33,194 nucleotides of DNA from Bacteroidales bacterium (GCA_024401975.1 JAKSKB010000012.1:1-33194), one strand, 5' to 3'. Shown: positions 7,717 through 17,055, counted from the stretch's first letter. The notes: a model not told the origin generated them from the letters alone. Program-made: numbers and translations.

Positions 7717-10193
7717 GACTGTCATTCACAGTGGAAGGATGGCCGGAACTCGAATGGAACGAAATCCTCGATACGGCAGTGGAGATGCGATTCGCCGGCA
7801 TCGAAATGGGTGACGTGCGCAACGTTCCCGCATTGTCCGGCAAAGGGGCGCCCTTCCACAGATATTCACTTACAGGCACGTTCCGTGAACTTCGCGAACG
7901 CCGTCTGTCGATTCCCTGCTTCAATGCTTCCTGTGACCTGTCCGACGAGAGCTGTGTCGACTGTTTGACCGCACTCATCGGCCTCGCATCCGATATGCGG
8001 TGCCGCTACGTGAGCGCCGCCGCATATGGGGATTCGGAAGAGAAACTGCGACACAATCTGGACCGCATCATTCCCCTGGCTGCGAAAAGCGGGGTGACGA
8101 TACTCGTAAGGACCGAGGGGGCTTTTTCCGACACGGCCACGCTCCGGGCCCTGCTGGACCGCTATGCCTGCGATGAACTGGCCGTACTCTGGGACATACA
8201 CCATCCGTACCGGGATTGTGGAGAAAGCCCGTCCGAGACCATAACCAACCTGGGTGCATACGTCCGGCACGTGCACCTGCGCGACAGTGACGATGCGCAG
8301 AGGTTCAACCTGGTCGGAGAAGGCAATATGCCGATAGAGGAAGTGATGAAAGCCCTTTCCTCCGTCAACTATGACGGTTTCATCTCCCTCAGATGGGACA
8401 GGAACTGGCTGGACGACATACAGGACTTCCGCGTGATTTTCCCACATTTCACCAACTATATGAGCCATTTCGAGGATTCCAGAAGCAAGAGAAACACTCT
8501 GTATCCCAATCACGACGGCTCCGGATGGTACGTGTGGAAGAAGGACGAACTGCTTACGCTCACTTTTCCGCAGGTGCTCGACCGCATAGTTGCGGAATTT
8601 CCCGACCAGTACTGTTTCAAATACACCACGCTCGACTACACGCGCACCTATTCACAGTTCAGGGATGACGTGGACGATTTCGCGAGGGCGCTGGTCTCAC
8701 TGGGGGTCAGACCCGGTTTCAAGGTAGCTGTATGGGCCACAAACGTGCCAGCCTGGTACATCGCCTTCTGGGCTACGGTGAAAATCGGCGCAATACTCGT
8801 CACGATGAATACGGCCTACAAGATACACGAGGCCGAATACCTTCTCAGACAGTCAGACACTCATACCCTCGTGATGATAGACAGCGCGCTGGACTCCGAT
8901 TACAGGAACATCATCAACGAACTCTGCCCCGAAATTGCAAAAAACATCAAGGGAGAGCCGCTGCATTGCGCCAGACTCCCCTTCCTCCGCAACGTCATCA
9001 CGGTGGGATTCAGGCAGAAAGGCTGTTTCACTTTCGAGGAAGCTATGGAAAGAAAGACGCTGGTGGCCCGGGAAGAGATACTGTCGATGGCCGCGCAGGT
9101 GCGTCCGGGTGATGTCTGCAACATGCAGTACACTTCCGGCACCACCGGATTCCCGAAGGGAGTGATGCTCACGCACTACAACGTCATCAACAACGGCAAG
9201 TGCATAGGAGACCGGCTCGGGCTGTCCACCGCCGACAGGATGATGATACAGGTGCCTATGTTCCATTGTTTCGGGATGGTGCTTTCGATGACTTCGTCGG
9301 TCACCCACGGCGCGACAATGTGTCCCCTGCCCTATTTCTCGGCAAAATCGGCTCTCGCCTGCATCAATCAGGAGCGCATAACCTGCTTCAACGGAGTGCC
9401 GACGATGTTCATAGCCATGTTCAACCACCCGGACTACGCAAGTACCGATTTCTCGTATATCCGCACCGGGATAATGGCGGGTGCCGGATGTCCTCCAGAA
9501 CTGATGAAAAGAGCCGCTTCGCCGGACGGAATGAATATGGGAGGCATAGTGAGCGTTTACGGACAGACCGAAGCCGCCCCGGGCAACACGATGTCAACCT
9601 GGACTGATGATTTGGAAGTCCGTTGCGGGACGGTGGGTTATCCTTTCCCGCACATACAGTGCAAGGTGGTTGACCCGGAGACAGGCGAAGAACTGCCGGA
9701 CGGAATGGACGGGGAATTCTGCTCCAAGGGGTACAACACGATGAAAGGCTACTACAAGATGCCTGAAGCCACTTCACTCGCGATAGACCGGGACGGATGG
9801 TTGCACAGCGGTGACCTTGCCCGCAGGGATGCTGACGGCAACTACCGCATAACCGGGAGGCTCAAGGATATGATAATACGTGGCGGAGAGAACATCTATC
9901 CGAAGGAAATAGAGGAGTTCATCTATACGCACCAGGCAGTGAAAGACGTGCAGGTGATAGGTGTCCCCGATGAAAAATACGGAGAAGAGGCGATGGCCTG
10001 CATAGTGCTCAAGGACGGCACTTCCCTGACTGAAGAAGATATGCGCGGATACATAACCGGCCGTCTGGCTCGTCACAAAGTGCCGAAATACATAAGATTC
10101 GTAAGCGGTTTCCCTATGAATGCCGCAGGAAAGATACTCAAATACAAAATGAGAGAAGAGGCGACGGCCTGGCTGAAAGAAACAGTGAAATGA
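7713..10193 (+). CDS. fusion: xylose-isomerase-like TIM barrel + AMP-dependent acyl-CoA ligase
   Basis: An 826-residue two-domain protein. Residues 1 to about 240 look like a sugar-phosphate isomerase/epimerase (AP endonuclease 2) TIM barrel. Candidate metal or active-site residues are E135, D161-x-H163 (LWDIHHP) and H186/H188-D191 (VRHVHLRD). The last-strand Glu usual in this fold appears as R227 in SLRWD. A linker of about 40 residues leads to a full ANL ligase (about 285-826) with YTSGTTGFPKG near 475, YGQTEAAPG, HSGDLARRD, GRLKDMIIRGGENIYP and the C-terminal Lys in AAGKILKYKM. The GTG start at 7713 is supported by GGAGGAGG six bases upstream and by the four-base overlap with the LeuA-like gene. 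It overlaps metF by four bases. The ligase half looks active; the substrate and role of the barrel are unknown. The reading frame is continuous, so this is a true fusion. Confidence 0.88.
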   Translation: MRLSFTVEGWPELEWNEILDTAVEMRFAGIEMGDVRNVPALSGKGAPFHRYSLTGTFRELRERRLSIPCFNASCDLSDESCVDCLTALIGLASDMRCRYVSAAAYGDSEEKLRHNLDRIIPLAAKSGVTILVRTEGAFSDTATLRALLDRYACDELAVLWDIHHPYRDCGESPSETITNLGAYVRHVHLRDSDDAQRFNLVGEGNMPIEEVMKALSSVNYDGFISLRWDRNWLDDIQDFRVIFPHFTNYMSHFEDSRSKRNTLYPNHDGSGWYVWKKDELLTLTFPQVLDRIVAEFPDQYCFKYTTLDYTRTYSQFRDDVDDFARALVSLGVRPGFKVAVWATNVPAWYIAFWATVKIGAILVTMNTAYKIHEAEYLLRQSDTHTLVMIDSALDSDYRNIINELCPEIAKNIKGEPLHCARLPFLRNVITVGFRQKGCFTFEEAMERKTLVAREEILSMAAQVRPGDVCNMQYTSGTTGFPKGVMLTHYNVINNGKCIGDRLGLSTADRMMIQVPMFHCFGMVLSMTSSVTHGATMCPLPYFSAKSALACINQERITCFNGVPTMFIAMFNHPDYASTDFSYIRTGIMAGAGCPPELMKRAASPDGMNMGGIVSVYGQTEAAPGNTMSTWTDDLEVRCGTVGYPFPHIQCKVVDPETGEELPDGMDGEFCSKGYNTMKGYYKMPEATSLAIDRDGWLHSGDLARRDADGNYRITGRLKDMIIRGGENIYPKEIEEFIYTHQAVKDVQVIGVPDEKYGEEAMACIVLKDGTSLTEEDMRGYITGRLARHKVPKYIRFVSGFPMNAAGKILKYKMREEATAWLKETVK

Positions 10194-11116
10194 CAATCAA
10201 AGAAATCATACGTTCAAGCGCGAAGCCGTTTCCTTCCCTGGAGATAGTACCTCCTATGAAAGGCGTATCCAAAGAGGAACTTCTGAATTCGATAAGACCG
10301 TTTATGGAATTCTGTCCGCCTTTCATAAACGTCACACGCCACCGCGAGGAGTTCGAGTACCTGCCCCAGCCGGACGGTTCGTACACAAGAAGAACCGTCC
10401 GGAGGAGGGTCAGCGAGACGGCGGTATGCGCCGCCATACAAGCGGAATTCAAACTGGAAGTCGTACCCCACATCATTTGCGCGGGAGCTTCCGTAGGGAA
10501 AATCGAAGCGCAGCTCCAAGATATGAAATTCCTCGGAGTGGACAACGTTCTGGCTCTCCGCGGAGACTGCCTGCTAGGGGAAAAGAGGTTCACGCCCGAA
10601 CCGGACGGATACCGCTACGCCTCGGAGCTCGTCACCGCGATAAAGGAGTTTTCCGTCAAGGAAGGCAAGGATTTCTGCATCGGAGTGGGCGGATATCCGG
10701 AAAAGCATTTTGAATCTCCCAATATGGACGCTGACATATCCAATCTGAAGAAAAAGGTGGATGCAGGCGCCGACTACATCATAACGCAGATGTTCTTCGA
10801 CAATCAGGCATTTTACGCATTCCGGGACAAATGTCGGGAAGCGGGCATCAAGGTGCCTGTAATCCCGGGGCTCAAGCCGCTCACCAATCCCAGACAACTG
10901 GAGACCATACCCGAAGCGTTTTCACTGGACATTCCGCAAGAGCTGGTCAGGGAATTGACTTCCCACGCCGGAGACAAGACGGCCTGCTACCGCATCGGTA
11001 TGGAGTGGTGTTCCGGACAATGCCGCGACCTGCTCGCTCACGGGGCGCCGGCCGTGCATTTCTACACGATGGGCCGTCAGGACAACGTACTGGAGATACT
11101 GAAAAACAATTTCTAA
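10190..11116 (+). CDS. metF: 5,10-methylenetetrahydrofolate reductase
   Basis: FAD-dependent reduction of 5,10-methylene-THF to 5-methyl-THF, the methyl donor for MetH. The 308-residue protein has the N-terminal SLEIVPPMKG strand carrying the conserved Glu, the LALRGD motif for flavin/folate contact, and the typical sequence IGVGGYPEKH followed by DAGADYIITQMFFD and PGLKPLT. Length matches bacterial MetF (about 290-310). The region after the first strand (EFEYLPQPDGSYTRRT) is of the kind I associate with Bacteroidota MetF. The ATG overlaps the preceding TGA by four bases and metH follows seven bases after the stop, so the three genes are tightly coupled. Assignment is firm. Confidence 0.96.
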   Translation: MTIKEIIRSSAKPFPSLEIVPPMKGVSKEELLNSIRPFMEFCPPFINVTRHREEFEYLPQPDGSYTRRTVRRRVSETAVCAAIQAEFKLEVVPHIICAGASVGKIEAQLQDMKFLGVDNVLALRGDCLLGEKRFTPEPDGYRYASELVTAIKEFSVKEGKDFCIGVGGYPEKHFESPNMDADISNLKKKVDAGADYIITQMFFDNQAFYAFRDKCREAGIKVPVIPGLKPLTNPRQLETIPEAFSLDIPQELVRELTSHAGDKTACYRIGMEWCSGQCRDLLAHGAPAVHFYTMGRQDNVLEILKNNF

Positions 11117-11123
11117 TTACGGG

Positions 11124-14100
11124 ATGAGTTTCACCGATGATATCGCCAAACGCATTCTCGTGCTTGACGGCGCGATGGGGTCGATGCTCCAGACAGGAAT
11201 GGATGCGGAAAGCATACTCCGTTCCTACGTCGATGCCGGGGCCGACATCATCACTTCCGACAGTTTCAGTGCAAACGGAATAGCGCAAGCGGCGAACGGC
11301 CGTGCCTCAGAGGCCGCGGCAATGGCATACGAGGCTGCGGCGCTTGCAAGAAAAGTCGCCGACGGAGCCGGGCGGAATGTCTATGTGGCCGGAAGCGCCG
11401 GTCCCACAGGAGCGTCCCTCACGCTTGCCTCGGACGCAGATGACACCACGTACAGGAAATATTCATTCGAAAATTTCCGCAAATCCTATTCGGAACAGTT
11501 TGAAGCGCTCATAAAAGGAGGCGCGGACTTCATTCTTCTGGAGACCTGTTTCGATTCCCTCAACGTCAAGGCGGCCGGAAAAGCCCTGGACGATTTGGGA
11601 TATGGCATACCTGTAGTCGTGTCGGCCACGGTCAGCGACCGCAGTGGCCGGACTCTCACCGGGCAGACCCCCGAAGCATTTTTCACTTCCGTGAAATTCA
11701 TTCCCGGACTCGCCGCCTTCGGAATAAACTGTGCACTCGGGGCATCCGCGATGAAGACTCTCGTGGAAGAAATCGCTTCATTCAGTCCCCTACCCCTGAT
11801 TTTCTACCCCAATGCAGGCATCCCCGACGAGTTCGGACGTTACAACGACTCACCCGAAGCTATGGCCACCGTGATGAGAGATCTGGCTGCACGGGGGATG
11901 CTCAACATAGCCGGAGGTTGCTGCGGCACCACCCCGGCGCATATTGCGGCCATATCCGATGCCGTCAGGGGCTTCAAGCCCAGAATGGTGTACAAAAAGG
12001 AAAATATGCTGAAAGTTAGCGGGCTGGAGGTGACCGGAATCGGTGAGGGCAACAATTTCACCATCATCGGCGAGCGTACCAACATAGCGGGTTCCGCCAG
12101 ATTCGGAAAAATAATAAGCGAATGCAGGTATGCTGACGGGCTGGCCATTGCAGCGAAGGAGATTGAATGCGGGGCGACGGTCATCGACGTCAACGTGGAT
12201 GACCCTATGTCGGATGACCCGTCCGGAAAGATGAGGGATTTCCTGCGCTGCGCCTCCAATGATCCCGCGGTAGCCAAAGCCGCCGTAATGCTGGATTCCT
12301 CTCACTGGGACACACTTCTGGAAGGGCTTCGCAACGTCCCGGGGAAATGTATCGTCAACTCCATCTCCCTATGTGACGGAGAGGAGGAATTCGTGCGCAA
12401 GGCGCTGGTAATAAAGTCATACGGAGCCGCGATGGTGGTAATGGCCTTCGACGAGAAAGGACAGGCTGTGACTTTCGAACGGAAAGTGGAAATCTGCAAA
12501 CGCAGTTACAGGCTTCTCACCGGAGCAGGCATCCCGCCGCAGGACATAATATTCGACTGCAACATACTCACGATAGGCACCGGAATACAGGGACATTCAC
12601 GCTTCGCCCTCGATTTCATAGAGGCCGTGAAATGGATTAAGGGCAATCTGCCCGGAGCGCTCACATCGGGAGGAGTGTCGAACCTCTCTTTCGCGTTCAG
12701 AGGCAACAATGCGGTACGGGAGGCCATGCACGCCGTCTTTCTCCATCACGCCATAAAGGCGGGGCTGGATATGGCCATCGTCAATCCCCAGACTCTTCTG
12801 CGCTATGACGAAGTGGAAAGCGGATTGAGAGAGGCCGCGGAGGACGTGATATTTGACAGGGACGAGGGTGCGACTGCACGGCTCGTGGCTCTCGTGTCCA
12901 GGCAAACGTCAGGTACAGCGCTCCACTCTGCCCCCGCGCCCGGGCAAGCGTCCCCGTCTGCCGTCCGCTGCGAGGCAATAGAATCTGACCCTGAAAAAGC
13001 TCTCGCCGCAGCGGTGATTGCCGGGAACGACTGTGATACGGAACGGCTGACGGAACTTTGCAGGCTCAGGCTCGGCAGCGCAGTGGCAGTCATAGAAGGT
13101 CCCCTGATGCACGGTATGGAAACGGTGGGGGAACGCTTTGCGGATGGAAGGATGTTCCTCCCTCAGGTGATAAAATCCGCCAGAACTATGCGTGAAGCAG
13201 TCAAGATTCTCGAACCGTATATGGGCACGAAGGGAGAGGCATCGGGGCGGCCCCGTTTTCTGATAGCAACTGTCAGCGGTGACATCCACGACATCGGCAA
13301 GAACATCACTTCCATAGTGCTGCAATGCGGAGGTTTTGAAGTGACGGATCTCGGTGTGGACGTGCCTTGCGGCACAATCATAGAGAAGGCGATTGAAACG
13401 GGGGCTGACATCATAGGCGTCAGCGGACTTATCTCCCCTTCCCTTCAGAAAATGCTGGAACTCTGCCAGGAGCTGAATGACCGCAAAATGGACATACCCC
13501 TGTTCGTGGGCGGTGCGGCGGTCTCGGGCAAATTCACGGCTCTCAGGCTCGCACCTGTATATGGCAACGTTCATTACGCCGCAGACGCCTCCTCCACGGC
13601 GGTGATGGCCAAGAAATGCCTTTCTTCCCCGGAGAGTTTCCGCATTTCGGAAAAAAGCCGGTACGAGGTCATCAGGAATGCAGTGCAGGATTCACCCGCA
13701 CAGACACGCCGCATCCGGGTCACGGACGGATTTATGGAAGGACGGTTCTTCGAAGACATACCTCTTGCAAGTGTGAAAGCAGAAAAACTGGCAGATTGCT
13801 TTGAATGGAAAATGTTTGACGCGATACTAGGCATCAAAAAACCGGATGACAAACTCCACAATGAAGCAAAAGCACGAATGAAGGGACTGGCTCCCGTCAT
13901 CTGCGCACGTTTCTTCGACTGTCACAGAGATGGCGGAGACCTTGTAACAGATTCATTCCGTCTCCCGATGCCGACACAGGACTGGCCTCTTGCCCTGTAT
14001 TTCCCCGAAAACGGAAGCGCGCAACTCGGCCTGTTCGCCGTGAGGATGGATTTCCCGGAGAAGCACGACCTAATGGATTTCTCCGTGAGAGCCACGCTGG

Positions 14101-14435
14101 CAGAAGCCGCCTCCACCTTCATAGAACGCTCTTTGCGCAAAAGGCTCCCGGAAGGGATGAAACTGATAATGCCCGGTATAGGATACGACTGCTGTCCGGA
14201 TCACAGTCTGAAACGGGACGTACTTGCGCAACTTCCTGCAGGCATAGGCATTGAGCTCAACGATTCCTGCGCAATGATACCCCAGACAAGCATCTGCGGA
14301 CTTGTCATAGCCCACAGGGATGCCGCCTATGAATGCCATCGAAGTGTAGTGCGGGAAGAACTCGATGCCTATGCAATCAGGCGCGGCTTTACGGCAGAAG
14401 AAAAAGAACAGTTCCTTTCCCCTCTGTGGCTTTGA
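11124..14435 (+). CDS. metH: cobalamin-dependent methionine synthase
   Basis: Transfers the methyl group of 5-methyl-THF to homocysteine through methylcobalamin. Order in 1103 residues: homocysteine domain (1 to about 290; zinc Cys in GINCALG and GGCCGTTP), pterin domain (about 310-560; GERTNIAGSARF), B12 cap (about 615-700), B12 domain (about 712-850; GDIHDIGKN with the ligand His, then GVSGLISPS), and an activation domain (about 860-1103). It is about 120 residues shorter than E. coli MetH. About 30 residues are missing early in the homocysteine domain, between GAMGSMLQ and AGADII. The activation domain is also short: the Asp known to bind AdoMet appears as Glu (DCFEW) and the Arg before the GY motif appears as Met (MPGIGY). 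Core catalysis should work; reductive reactivation may be altered. It ends the seven-gene run. Confidence 0.95.
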   Translation: MSFTDDIAKRILVLDGAMGSMLQTGMDAESILRSYVDAGADIITSDSFSANGIAQAANGRASEAAAMAYEAAALARKVADGAGRNVYVAGSAGPTGASLTLASDADDTTYRKYSFENFRKSYSEQFEALIKGGADFILLETCFDSLNVKAAGKALDDLGYGIPVVVSATVSDRSGRTLTGQTPEAFFTSVKFIPGLAAFGINCALGASAMKTLVEEIASFSPLPLIFYPNAGIPDEFGRYNDSPEAMATVMRDLAARGMLNIAGGCCGTTPAHIAAISDAVRGFKPRMVYKKENMLKVSGLEVTGIGEGNNFTIIGERTNIAGSARFGKIISECRYADGLAIAAKEIECGATVIDVNVDDPMSDDPSGKMRDFLRCASNDPAVAKAAVMLDSSHWDTLLEGLRNVPGKCIVNSISLCDGEEEFVRKALVIKSYGAAMVVMAFDEKGQAVTFERKVEICKRSYRLLTGAGIPPQDIIFDCNILTIGTGIQGHSRFALDFIEAVKWIKGNLPGALTSGGVSNLSFAFRGNNAVREAMHAVFLHHAIKAGLDMAIVNPQTLLRYDEVESGLREAAEDVIFDRDEGATARLVALVSRQTSGTALHSAPAPGQASPSAVRCEAIESDPEKALAAAVIAGNDCDTERLTELCRLRLGSAVAVIEGPLMHGMETVGERFADGRMFLPQVIKSARTMREAVKILEPYMGTKGEASGRPRFLIATVSGDIHDIGKNITSIVLQCGGFEVTDLGVDVPCGTIIEKAIETGADIIGVSGLISPSLQKMLELCQELNDRKMDIPLFVGGAAVSGKFTALRLAPVYGNVHYAADASSTAVMAKKCLSSPESFRISEKSRYEVIRNAVQDSPAQTRRIRVTDGFMEGRFFEDIPLASVKAEKLADCFEWKMFDAILGIKKPDDKLHNEAKARMKGLAPVICARFFDCHRDGGDLVTDSFRLPMPTQDWPLALYFPENGSAQLGLFAVRMDFPEKHDLMDFSVRATLAEAASTFIERSLRKRLPEGMKLIMPGIGYDCCPDHSLKRDVLAQLPAGIGIELNDSCAMIPQTSICGLVIAHRDAAYECHRSVVREELDAYAIRRGFTAEEKEQFLSPLWL

Positions 14436-14482
14436 AACTCCGACCGGAACGCCCCGCGAATTGGCCAGCCAGTTGCCCCAAT
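14436..14482. other. convergent intergenic gap
   Basis: Forty-seven bases separate the stops of metH (plus) and the WecA-like gene (minus). A short TTGG/CCAA pairing is possible, but there is no U-tract and I do not call a terminator. Confidence 0.4.
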
Positions 14483-15685
14483 CTACAAGTCGTTGAAGTC
14501 CAGCATCCTACGGAGAAATCTATAGATAGGTCCCTTTTCCACGTGACTCATAGCGCCTAACTTGCATATGAATTTCCATACGCAGGTTCCCTGCGGCGTT
14601 CCGTCCTCGTTCTTTCCCCCGCCCTTACGCTGCATCTCCATAAAAGGATACATCACGAAAGTCATACCCAGACTCAGCCCAATGACAATATACAGTTGCA
14701 CGTCCACAGTCGCACCAACTCTCCACGAAACAAACCAGGACGCGACAACAAACATATTCATCATTATTATGCAGAAAGCGGTGCCTATATGCGAAAATCC
14801 GGCTGTTATGAAAAGATGATGAAGATGATGCCTGTCGGCTTTGAAAGGAGACGCACCCTTCAGAATGCGCCACCCGGTGACCCTCAGCGTATCGAATACG
14901 GGGATTGCGAGCGTGGCAAGCGTGAACGGCACCACGCCGAATCTTTCCATTTCGAGACTGTCCGAAGAGTTGGTGTCGCTCAAAGCCTCAAAAACGAACA
15001 TTGTCAGGATGATTCCCAGCATCAAGGTCCCCGAGTCTCCGATGAACATCTTCGACGCTCTGCCGAACACGTTGTGAAGAAAAAACGGGACAAGAGAGCA
15101 GGCGCACACCAGTGCGAAAATTCCCATCTGGCAATAACCTATATGGAAGAAAAATACGGAAAACAGGGTGCAGGCAATTACACAGAAACCGGAACAATAC
15201 CCGTCGACGCCGTCAATCATATTGATTGCATTGATGACACCCACGCCGGTAATGATGGAAAGCGGCACGGACAGGTACTGGGAGAATCCGTACACACCCC
15301 ACAGACCGTGGAGGCTGTCGATGCATATTTCGGTGATCGATATGAGAATCCAGACTACACATATCTCTATCAGGAACTTCAATGTCGCCGGTATGTCCGT
15401 GATGTCATCCCATATTCCCACAGCGAGCATTACCGTAAAGGAAAGCACCCGTATCCATCCCAGATTCAAGTCCACGAACAGTTCCAGAAAAAAGAAGGCC
15501 GAAAGTATGCCGATGAATACAGCCACTCCGCCTATTACCGGGACAGGATCTCGATGAAGCTTGCGTGACGAAGGATTGTCAAGAATGGAATGGCGTCTTG
15601 CAAAATGCTCAACAAACGGATACACCAGCATAGTGACTGACAACGCCACCAATGCCGCAAGGACCGCCAATAAATTATAGTTCAT
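14483..15685 (-). CDS. undecaprenyl-phosphate glycosyl-1-phosphate transferase, WecA/MraY family
   Basis: Integral membrane enzyme that would start surface-glycan assembly by moving a HexNAc-1-phosphate from UDP-sugar to undecaprenyl phosphate. The 400-residue protein has about ten hydrophobic segments. The family motifs are present: KLHRDPVPVIGG near residue 42, the Mg-binding GIWDD near 90, NMIDGVDG near 155, FIGDSGT near 215 and the cytoplasmic DRHHLHH near 285. The His-rich motif places it with WecA/TagO rather than with MraY of peptidoglycan synthesis. The C-terminus carries an extra charged tail after the last membrane segment. It starts at the ATG at 15685, 86 bases from the nearest upstream gene, with its own -7 box. 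It most likely initiates O-antigen or capsule synthesis; the sugar cannot be specified. Confidence 0.92.
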   Translation of the reverse strand: MNYNLLAVLAALVALSVTMLVYPFVEHFARRHSILDNPSSRKLHRDPVPVIGGVAVFIGILSAFFFLELFVDLNLGWIRVLSFTVMLAVGIWDDITDIPATLKFLIEICVVWILISITEICIDSLHGLWGVYGFSQYLSVPLSIITGVGVINAINMIDGVDGYCSGFCVIACTLFSVFFFHIGYCQMGIFALVCACSLVPFFLHNVFGRASKMFIGDSGTLMLGIILTMFVFEALSDTNSSDSLEMERFGVVPFTLATLAIPVFDTLRVTGWRILKGASPFKADRHHLHHLFITAGFSHIGTAFCIIMMNMFVVASWFVSWRVGATVDVQLYIVIGLSLGMTFVMYPFMEMQRKGGGKNEDGTPQGTCVWKFICKLGAMSHVEKGPIYRFLRRMLDFNDL

Positions 15686-15711
15686 GATTGCTGTTCAAAC
15701 AATATATTTTG

Positions 15712-15719
15712 CAAATATA
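15712..15719 (-). promoter_or_regulatory. -7 box for the WecA-like gene
   Basis: TATATTTG on the minus strand (15719 to 15712) matches TAnnTTTG exactly, 27 bases before the ATG at 15685. No clear TTG is seen at the -33 spacing. Confidence 0.5.
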
Positions 15720-15771
15720 GCAAGATTTTCCGTATTAGGGAAAGTCACAGCACACTATTCGAAAACCTATA

Positions 15772-17055
15772 TCATTTTCTCCTGATACACAAGGAGATGG
15801 CTTCGGCATGCTCAAGAACAAATCGTGAGGAGTCCTTCACCACGAGAGCCAGGTATCCGCCTCCTCCGGCTCCCGCCAGTTTCCAAGCCAGAACTCCGTC
15901 TATACAGGCGTATGAGTCTATCGTGTCCTGTATATGTACCTCGTCGGGCGTATGTCCGTCCTGCCCGCAGGGACGAATCATCCCCGGGAACATCGCAACC
16001 TGAGCGATGAAGGAAGCCTTGAACGCGGAAGCGAAAGCCACGAGATTCTTGCGCATAATGGCATCCCAGCACTCTTCAGCAGCTGTGGCAAGGGCTTTGA
16101 CCTTTTCTTCGTTTATATCTTTTCCAGCCGTCACGTTGCAGCCTGGCCGCCTGGGTTCCATTGGTATAAGCACAAGATGGTCTTCGAGAAAGCGGAGAGT
16201 CATTTCATCCGTCGTGGATTCGATTTTGTCCGGCCAGAAACGGTTGTCGTAATAGTGGCGGGAAAGGCCGGGCACGCAGATACCTATCGCGTCCTGAGCT
16301 CCGGACACGTGATCCCCCGCTTCGCGCTCCGGCGCGTTCTCAAAGCAGAACACAAGTCTGGCAAGCATCTCCGGCGCCATCTTGGGCAGACTGTACGGCC
16401 AGATTTTGCGTATCGTATTGCGTGTGGACGTAGAAAGACCGCACCTGTCACGCACTTCGAAAGTCGGTTCAAGAGAAACGGTAAGCGCCCAACCGGGATG
16501 ATATACGCTGACATAAGGCTGGTCGATCCAAGTACCCGCTATGTCCAGACGAGTGGGAATCCCATCCGTGCAATCCGGTTCCCGATGCGCATCCCTTTCG
16601 GCAAGACCGGCCTTCAAAGATGAAGAACTTCTGTCCTGCAGGCCCGCGTGAGGTGCGCGGTCAAGTTCGACATACCCTATCCCACGCTCACGGCATATTC
16701 TGCGTTTCTCTTCGCTTCCTCCGTCCGAATTTACCACGAACACGTCCGGCTTCACCTTGTCGAGAGTGGGCAGGAAATCGATGATGCCGACACCCTCGTT
16801 AATGCAGGCATCCTTGACGTAGCGCACGGCCTTCACCATAAAGAGCCGCTCTTCCTGAGGGAACAGCGGCTTGGCGTGTTTGTATTCAAGGTAGGTCGCA
16901 TCGGAACCGATTCCTACATAAAGGTCGCCGTACTGCGATGCCTGTTTGAAAAACTCTATATGGCCGGAATGTAATAAATCATAACATCCCGAAACGAATA
17001 CCCTGAGCCGTCGCTTCCGCACCTCCATGGCTATGGAATCAGCTGTCTTGTCCAT
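15772..17055 (-). CDS. bifunctional cytidylyltransferase / GHMP-type sugar kinase
   Basis: A 427-residue fusion. Residues 17 to about 145 form a nucleotidyltransferase domain with the HxGH motif (H29-S-G-H32), preceded by VFVSGCYDLL. From about residue 165 a GHMP kinase follows, opening with TRLDIAGTWIDQP and ending with the glycine motif KLAGAGGGGYLALVV. The middle GHMP phosphate-loop motif, usually PxxxGLGSSAA, is unusual (CGLSTSTRNT). The order, transferase then kinase, is the reverse of HldE. It would phosphorylate a sugar and activate it as a nucleotide sugar, probably for surface glycans, which fits the WecA-like neighbour; the sugar is unknown. I prefer the ATG at 17055 to the TTG at 17094, which abuts the preceding stop; an ATG at 17028 is a third choice. 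Confidence 0.82.
   Translation of the reverse strand: MDKTADSIAMEVRKRRLRVFVSGCYDLLHSGHIEFFKQASQYGDLYVGIGSDATYLEYKHAKPLFPQEERLFMVKAVRYVKDACINEGVGIIDFLPTLDKVKPDVFVVNSDGGSEEKRRICRERGIGYVELDRAPHAGLQDRSSSSLKAGLAERDAHREPDCTDGIPTRLDIAGTWIDQPYVSVYHPGWALTVSLEPTFEVRDRCGLSTSTRNTIRKIWPYSLPKMAPEMLARLVFCFENAPEREAGDHVSGAQDAIGICVPGLSRHYYDNRFWPDKIESTTDEMTLRFLEDHLVLIPMEPRRPGCNVTAGKDINEEKVKALATAAEECWDAIMRKNLVAFASAFKASFIAQVAMFPGMIRPCGQDGHTPDEVHIQDTIDSYACIDGVLAWKLAGAGGGGYLALVVKDSSRFVLEHAEAISLCIRRK

Noticed and set aside
10170..10190. Cobalamin riboswitch before metF/metH
   Set aside because: metF overlaps the upstream gene and metH follows after seven bases, leaving no space; none is seen before 3346 either.
14696..15568. 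290-codon plus-strand frame opposite the WecA-like gene
   Set aside because: Charged, His/Arg-rich translation with no family resemblance; the minus-strand membrane enzyme explains the region.
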